Source: Planctomycetaceae bacterium
GTDB lineage: Bacteria; Planctomycetota; Planctomycetia; Pirellulales; Thermoguttaceae
NCBI GenBank assembly: GCA_031283825.1
Contig: JAITAZ010000268.1
Coordinates: 1 to 7,129, forward strand
DNA length: 7,129 nucleotides
Direction: 5' to 3'
The notes beneath the pieces are model-generated. The model ran no database searches, had not been told where the DNA came from, and was given only the letters and a program-made list of their open reading frames with translations. A program made the translations under genes and the position numbers. Of the stretch, positions 3,873 to 7,129 are shown in pieces. Within the stretch, counting starts at the first letter, position 1. Each line of letters begins with the position of its first letter.

Positions 3873-6575
3873 TTATTGATTTTTCAATTCGAACTTAAAT
3901 TCTTGATTGTTTTGTTTGTTGTTGGTTGAATCCATGTTGACGTTATAGATGATTTCCCATGTTTCTGAAATTGGATCGAAATCGGTTTGCCAAAAATCGT
4001 TTCCGTGTTGAGATTGGTCTATTTTTTCCCACTTTCCTAAACGATTTTCGTAAAGAATAGGAATTTTATAAGATGAAAGTCCTTTGATAATTATCGGCAC
4101 GAAACCAATTCCTCCGTTTATTTTAAAATGAGCTTTATCATTTTGCGCAACAATAATTGGCGGATAATTTCGTTCAACTTTAGTTTCTTCATTGCAAGCC
4201 GTAACCTTTATGTCGTTGCCCGCAACCTCGCGATAAGCAAGACGCCACGTTCTTGCATCTTTTTTTAATGCTCTTTTTAAATACTCATTCGTGCCGTAAT
4301 AATCGGCATAAGAACTCGGCAAAAGAAATATCTCTATTTCTGCTTCGATATAATCGCCTGCTAATAACGAATTGCATTTTTCAGGAATGGTCAACGATAT
4401 AATCGATCCCGAATCGCCTAGCAATCCGCGATTCTCTTTTGTTGAAATATCCTCGCGCCAGTACGGAGGAATCTCCAGCCTACCGCCGATTCGCGAAATC
4501 CAACTGCGAATCACAAAACCTCGATCTCCGCCAATATAACCCTTGACCTTTTGCCGTTTACTTATCTGCGAATCATACAAACAAAACCACGCCGCATCTC
4601 CGCGAATCGGTTTATTCTTGTCTTTCATCTCGACTTTGTTCTTGTTCTCATTCTTGTTTTCGCCTTTACTTTCGCCTTTGCTTTCGTCCTTGCCGACAAC
4701 CGAACTTTCGCCGTTAACCGCTTTCCAATCTGACAATAATCCGTTCTTATCTCCCATTGCTATCTTTTTTGAGGTTGAGTAGTTATAAGTTGGCGCGCCT
4801 AGTTGAAAAATATTTAATTCGCGAAAAGTTATATCTTTTTTCACGTCCATTCGAATCCGATAAATCCCGCGAGTAATATCGTCCGACCTCATCGCAGATG
4901 CCGTATAACTGATTCCAACTTTACCGTCGAGCATTTCGCCGGCGTAAATTGCTTCCGTAAAATTCGGACAATATCTTTTGTAGTGAGTTTTCATCGCAAC
5001 ATGCCACGCCCGTTTGCCGTCCGGTTTGATAAGATTGAAAAAATCCGCGCCGCCGACGTTGCCTGTCCATCCCCATTTTTTGCCTTGACTATTTGCAATC
5101 AGCAGAGGTCTCATATCCAGAATCGGCGCCGACGCCTGATCCAAATCCGGTTCGTAGCAAATATTTTCTCCCCATGCGCCGATTGCCGATTCGTCCCACT
5201 GCTGATTATGACCCCAACCAACCAAGCACAACTGCGAATGAGACGCCGCCGCAACTCCGCCCCAGTGAGCATTCACGCCGATATATTCAAATGTCATCTT
5301 GCATTTTGCCGGAATGGAAAACATCGTCAAACCATTAAACCATGAACCGCCGTACAAATATTTTCCTTGATTTTTCGAATCGACCTTATGCCAGTTTTTC
5401 GATAATTGCACCGAAATTCCAGTCGGATAACCATTGACGTCGCAGATAATTGCGGATATTCCCGTAACGCCGAAAATTTCGCCTTCTTTGGAAAAATTCA
5501 GTCGAACTGTTTTATCGTGCGAGTTTGTATTTTCGATTGTGAACAGAATTTTTTCTAATCGATTATTATCTTTTTCGACATTTCCGGTCGTATCGTTTCG
5601 CAGTTTAATTGTATGACAACCCATGACCGAATCGTAATTGACCGAAAGATTCGAATCGACCGGAGAGGTCTGATTTGCGATAATTTTCACGGGATTATTT
5701 TCTTGTTCGATAATTTTTGGCGATAACGTTTCGATATCTGAAACTGGATAGATTATTAGTCCGGTTTGTAATTTTTTTCCTGCTTGAAAATTTGACGTTG
5801 ACAACGGCGATAAGCGAGCGGTAATTGTGTTGTTTGAGACGGACATTTGCGTTTCTTTTTCGGAGGTTGTGATAATGTATCCGGTTTTGTTTTTGGCGTG
5901 TTTGAAAATTTTGAATTTGCCGGTTGATGGCAATTCGTGATAGATTTTTGGAACAGTAAACTGTAAGACAATTGATTTACCTTTCCAATCCGATGTAGGA
6001 ATTGCCCGTAGAATCAAGGTCAAGCGATCTGACCATGCGATGATATCTAATCCGCTTTGATATGGATTGCATCCTGTTAGGTCGGGAATTCGATTTATAA
6101 AACGACGATGCAGAAATCGACCGCTGTGAATTAGTTGACAATCTTCCGTCCGTTTTGATGAAATACGGCAAGGTTGAAATTTATTACCAGTTTCAATTCC
6201 AAAAGACAGCGAGGGAATTTCTGTTTCGTTGAAAATTGTGTCGTGATGGGTACGCAAGATTTCGGCGGCGGGTCGATTCTCTTTTTTGACGAGCAGATTT
6301 CGAAAGTTGAGTTTTTCGTAATCGAACACGAAGGCGTATTGATCTGTTTTTACGGCAAATTGTAGAGGTCGTGATTCTTTTATGGAATTAACCCACCACA
6401 TAAAGGCGTAATGTGATGAACTATCTCGACAAATTTTTTCGAGTCGATTTTGATCGAGTTGAGCTTGATCGATTTGATTTTGTTCGATTTGAAATCCATA
6501 AAGTGTTTCAAAAAATATTGATGTTGCCGCAAGCAAGCTCGCAAAAATTGTTGCGGCAAAATTAAAATATCGCAT
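3873..6575 (-). CDS. Large exported protein of unknown function
   Basis: A 900-residue protein of no family I can name. Residues 1-27 look like a Sec signal peptide: MRYFN, then a hydrophobic stretch (FAATIFASLLAATSIFF) and a likely cut near LYG/F. There is no lipobox Cys and no later membrane span, so the product is probably periplasmic or secreted. A short Gln-rich pentapeptide repeat (about 29-43) follows. Most of the rest reads as beta-rich sequence. The W/G-rich core, about 408-515 (GGSWFNGLTMFSIPAKC, NAHWGGVAAASHSQLC, GWGHNQQWDESAIGAWGE, RPLLIAN), recalls uncharacterised planctomycete secreted proteins, from memory only. A charged low-complexity insert (Lys/Glu/Asn/Ser) lies at about 625-650. 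A carbohydrate-related beta-sandwich is one possibility, unproven. The ATG at 6575 fits the signal peptide; no Shine-Dalgarno is seen. The gene is 335 bp upstream of the SDR gene in the same direction, with repeats between, so co-transcription is doubtful. Confidence 0.88.
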   Translation of the reverse strand: MRYFNFAATIFASLLAATSIFFETLYGFQIEQNQIDQAQLDQNRLEKICRDSSSHYAFMWWVNSIKESRPLQFAVKTDQYAFVFDYEKLNFRNLLVKKENRPAAEILRTHHDTIFNETEIPSLSFGIETGNKFQPCRISSKRTEDCQLIHSGRFLHRRFINRIPDLTGCNPYQSGLDIIAWSDRLTLILRAIPTSDWKGKSIVLQFTVPKIYHELPSTGKFKIFKHAKNKTGYIITTSEKETQMSVSNNTITARLSPLSTSNFQAGKKLQTGLIIYPVSDIETLSPKIIEQENNPVKIIANQTSPVDSNLSVNYDSVMGCHTIKLRNDTTGNVEKDNNRLEKILFTIENTNSHDKTVRLNFSKEGEIFGVTGISAIICDVNGYPTGISVQLSKNWHKVDSKNQGKYLYGGSWFNGLTMFSIPAKCKMTFEYIGVNAHWGGVAAASHSQLCLVGWGHNQQWDESAIGAWGENICYEPDLDQASAPILDMRPLLIANSQGKKWGWTGNVGGADFFNLIKPDGKRAWHVAMKTHYKRYCPNFTEAIYAGEMLDGKVGISYTASAMRSDDITRGIYRIRMDVKKDITFRELNIFQLGAPTYNYSTSKKIAMGDKNGLLSDWKAVNGESSVVGKDESKGESKGENKNENKNKVEMKDKNKPIRGDAAWFCLYDSQISKRQKVKGYIGGDRGFVIRSWISRIGGRLEIPPYWREDISTKENRGLLGDSGSIISLTIPEKCNSLLAGDYIEAEIEIFLLPSSYADYYGTNEYLKRALKKDARTWRLAYREVAGNDIKVTACNEETKVERNYPPIIVAQNDKAHFKINGGIGFVPIIIKGLSSYKIPILYENRLGKWEKIDQSQHGNDFWQTDFDPISETWEIIYNVNMDSTNNKQNNQEFKFELKNQ
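4659..4694 (-). repeat. In-gene 12-bp tandem repeat encoding Ser-Lys-Gly-Glu units
   Basis: Three consecutive 12-base units, ttcgcctttact, ttcgcctttgct and ttcgtccttgcc on the plus strand, encode DES-KGES-KGE on the coding strand. They are followed by Asn-Lys-Asn-Glu-type residues out to about 4610. The stretch is strongly purine-rich on the coding strand. It keeps the reading frame, which is typical of a replication-slippage linker between domains. Confidence 0.7.
6451..6495 (-). repeat. In-gene 15-bp tandem repeat encoding Gln-rich pentapeptides
   Basis: Units tgatcgagttgagct (6451-6465), tgatcgatttgattt (6466-6480) and tgttcgatttgaaat (6481-6495) encode QIEQN, QIDQA and QLDQN style pentapeptides directly after the signal peptide, at about residues 29-43. 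This is probably a flexible or helical spacer at the mature N-terminus. Confidence 0.7.
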
Positions 6576-6615
6576 GAGATTTTTTATTGAATGTAAAGGT
6601 AATTTTTAATTTTTT

Positions 6616-6634
6616 GGTAATATGTCAGTGAATA
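6616..6634 (+). repeat. GGTAATATGTCAGTGAATA box (K1 family)
   Basis: It differs from the 436-455 box by a G for A and the loss of one G. It lies 41 bp upstream of the 900-residue gene's start codon. A partly matching inverted copy, tttccactgaataaatt, lies at about 6766-6782. Confidence 0.55.
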
Positions 6635-6784
6635 TTTGTTTTGCCCATTGAGCCGTTCAATTGTTGATTTAAAATTTAGGATTCGAGACTCAAGAGATAA
6701 AACAAATAATTTTATTAGTTTGAAATAATCATTTGTATTTTCCTAAATTTTCAGTGTTAAAAAAATTTCCACTGAATAAATTAG

Positions 6785-6913
6785 GGTAACCGTTCACGTT
6801 CACAAGAAAAAATCCTACGCCCTGAAAGGGCAATGAGCAAGTTTCAATTTTACAAAGCGGCTTGCGCCCCTTCAGGGCTTAGAAATTTTTTCTATTATGA
6901 GTGAACAGTTACC
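6785..6913. mobile_element. Nested palindromic element, about 129 bp
   Basis: The outer arms ggtaaccgttcac (6785-6797) and gtgaacagttacc (6901-6913) are inverted with one mismatch. The pairing resumes at GAAAAAAT (6806-6813) and ATTTTTTC (6885-6892). Within them, GCCCTGAAAGGGC (6819-6831) and GCCCCTTCAGGGC (6866-6878) pair with one mismatch, and GCAAG (6837-6841) pairs with CTTGC (6861-6865). There is no coding capacity. The outer arms are K2 boxes, so this is the cleanest example of a K2-bounded unit holding a palindrome pair; it would fit a MITE or a paired extragenic palindrome. Confidence 0.7.
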
Positions 6914-6917
6914 GAAA

Positions 6918-6939
6918 TTTAAAGTGCGAACACTTTAAA
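6918..6939. repeat. Perfect 9-bp hairpin TTTAAAGTG / CACTTTAAA
   Basis: The arms at 6918-6926 and 6931-6939 flank a CGAA loop on the plus strand and a TTCG loop on the minus strand. No T-tract follows on either strand, so I do not call it a terminator. The rest of 6576-7129 holds repeats and AT-rich spacer, with no gene that I can support. Confidence 0.5.
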
Positions 6940-6994
6940 ATTGCTCTTGATTCAGATTCTAAAAATTTGCATAATTCGCAATGTAATCGTCTCG

Positions 6995-7014
6995 TTATTC
7001 AAAATTATTCAAAA
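6995..7014 (+). repeat. Perfect 10-bp tandem duplication TTATTCAAAA
   Basis: Two identical units, 6995-7004 and 7005-7014, followed by a related TAACTATTCAG. Probably simple slippage in AT-rich spacer. Confidence 0.6.
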
Positions 7015-7030
7015 TAACTATTCAGTAAGA

Positions 7031-7076
7031 TTATCCGTATTCACCAAAATTCACCCCAAAAAATCCGCGATTATCA
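7031..7076 (-). repeat. CGGATAA-containing repeat, inverted partner of 156-210
   Basis: Read on the minus strand it carries ATCGCGGATTT, TTGGGG, GAATTTT and ACGGATAA, the words found at 156-210 with slightly different spacing. Beyond it, the minus strand at the edge could hold the last codons of another gene (FLVDE then TAA at 7113-7111), which is too short to assess. Confidence 0.45.
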
Positions 7077-7129
7077 GGTTTAAAAAATCCTACTGACTAA
7101 TTACAAATTTTTATTCATCGACCAGAAAC

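Noticed and set aside
4983..5345. 120-residue plus-strand open frame opposite the 900-residue gene
   Set aside because: It is Arg/Pro-rich, as expected of the complement of this coding sequence, and has no recognisable motif. The same applies to the shorter frames at 4543-4782, 5434-5616 and 6174-6365.
6918..6939. Rho-independent terminator
   Set aside because: The hairpin is AT-rich and lacks a following T-tract on both strands, and no gene ends nearby.

Overview
The window looks like an AT-rich bacterial chromosome segment, most likely from a member of the Planctomycetota. The main clue is the ExbD-like protein. Its C-terminal half (an E-V-E-L motif, D-N-L-K-Y, then a closing segment ending V-K-F-A) matches, from memory, the planctomycete flavour of this family. 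A 900-residue exported protein with a W/G-rich core also recalls uncharacterised planctomycete secreted proteins. No database could be consulted, so the phylum is an inference.

Layout. Positions 1-850 are mostly non-coding and repeat-rich, with at best the last codons of an upstream gene at the left edge and a short minus-strand reading frame (480-632) that may be a gene remnant. Two plus-strand genes follow: an exbD/tolR-type energy-transduction subunit (851-1327) and argJ (1419-2615), the arginine-biosynthesis ornithine acetyltransferase. A 115-bp element with 16-bp perfect terminal inverted repeats (2613-2727) sits exactly between argJ and a convergent minus-strand short-chain dehydrogenase (2725-3537), and its two ends supply the stop codons of both genes. 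A second, truncated copy in opposite orientation lies upstream of the dehydrogenase (3758-3828), so that gene is enclosed by 28-bp perfect inverted repeats. A repeat-packed spacer (3538-3872) separates it from the 900-residue exported protein (3873-6575, minus strand). The right edge (6576-7129) is again repeat-rich and gene-free.

The genes do not form one obvious pathway: membrane energy transduction, arginine synthesis, a redox enzyme of unknown substrate and an exported protein of unknown role. The most distinctive feature is the intergenic DNA. Three separate spacers carry the same kit: a box like GGTAAYATATCAGTGGAATA, a box like GGTAACCGTTCACGG (often in inverted pairs), and a pair of short GC-richer palindromes between or beside them. 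These look like families of non-autonomous miniature elements or extragenic palindromes. No transposase, CRISPR array, tRNA or rRNA gene was seen. No strong Shine-Dalgarno sequence precedes any of the four main genes, and no canonical T-tailed terminator was found.
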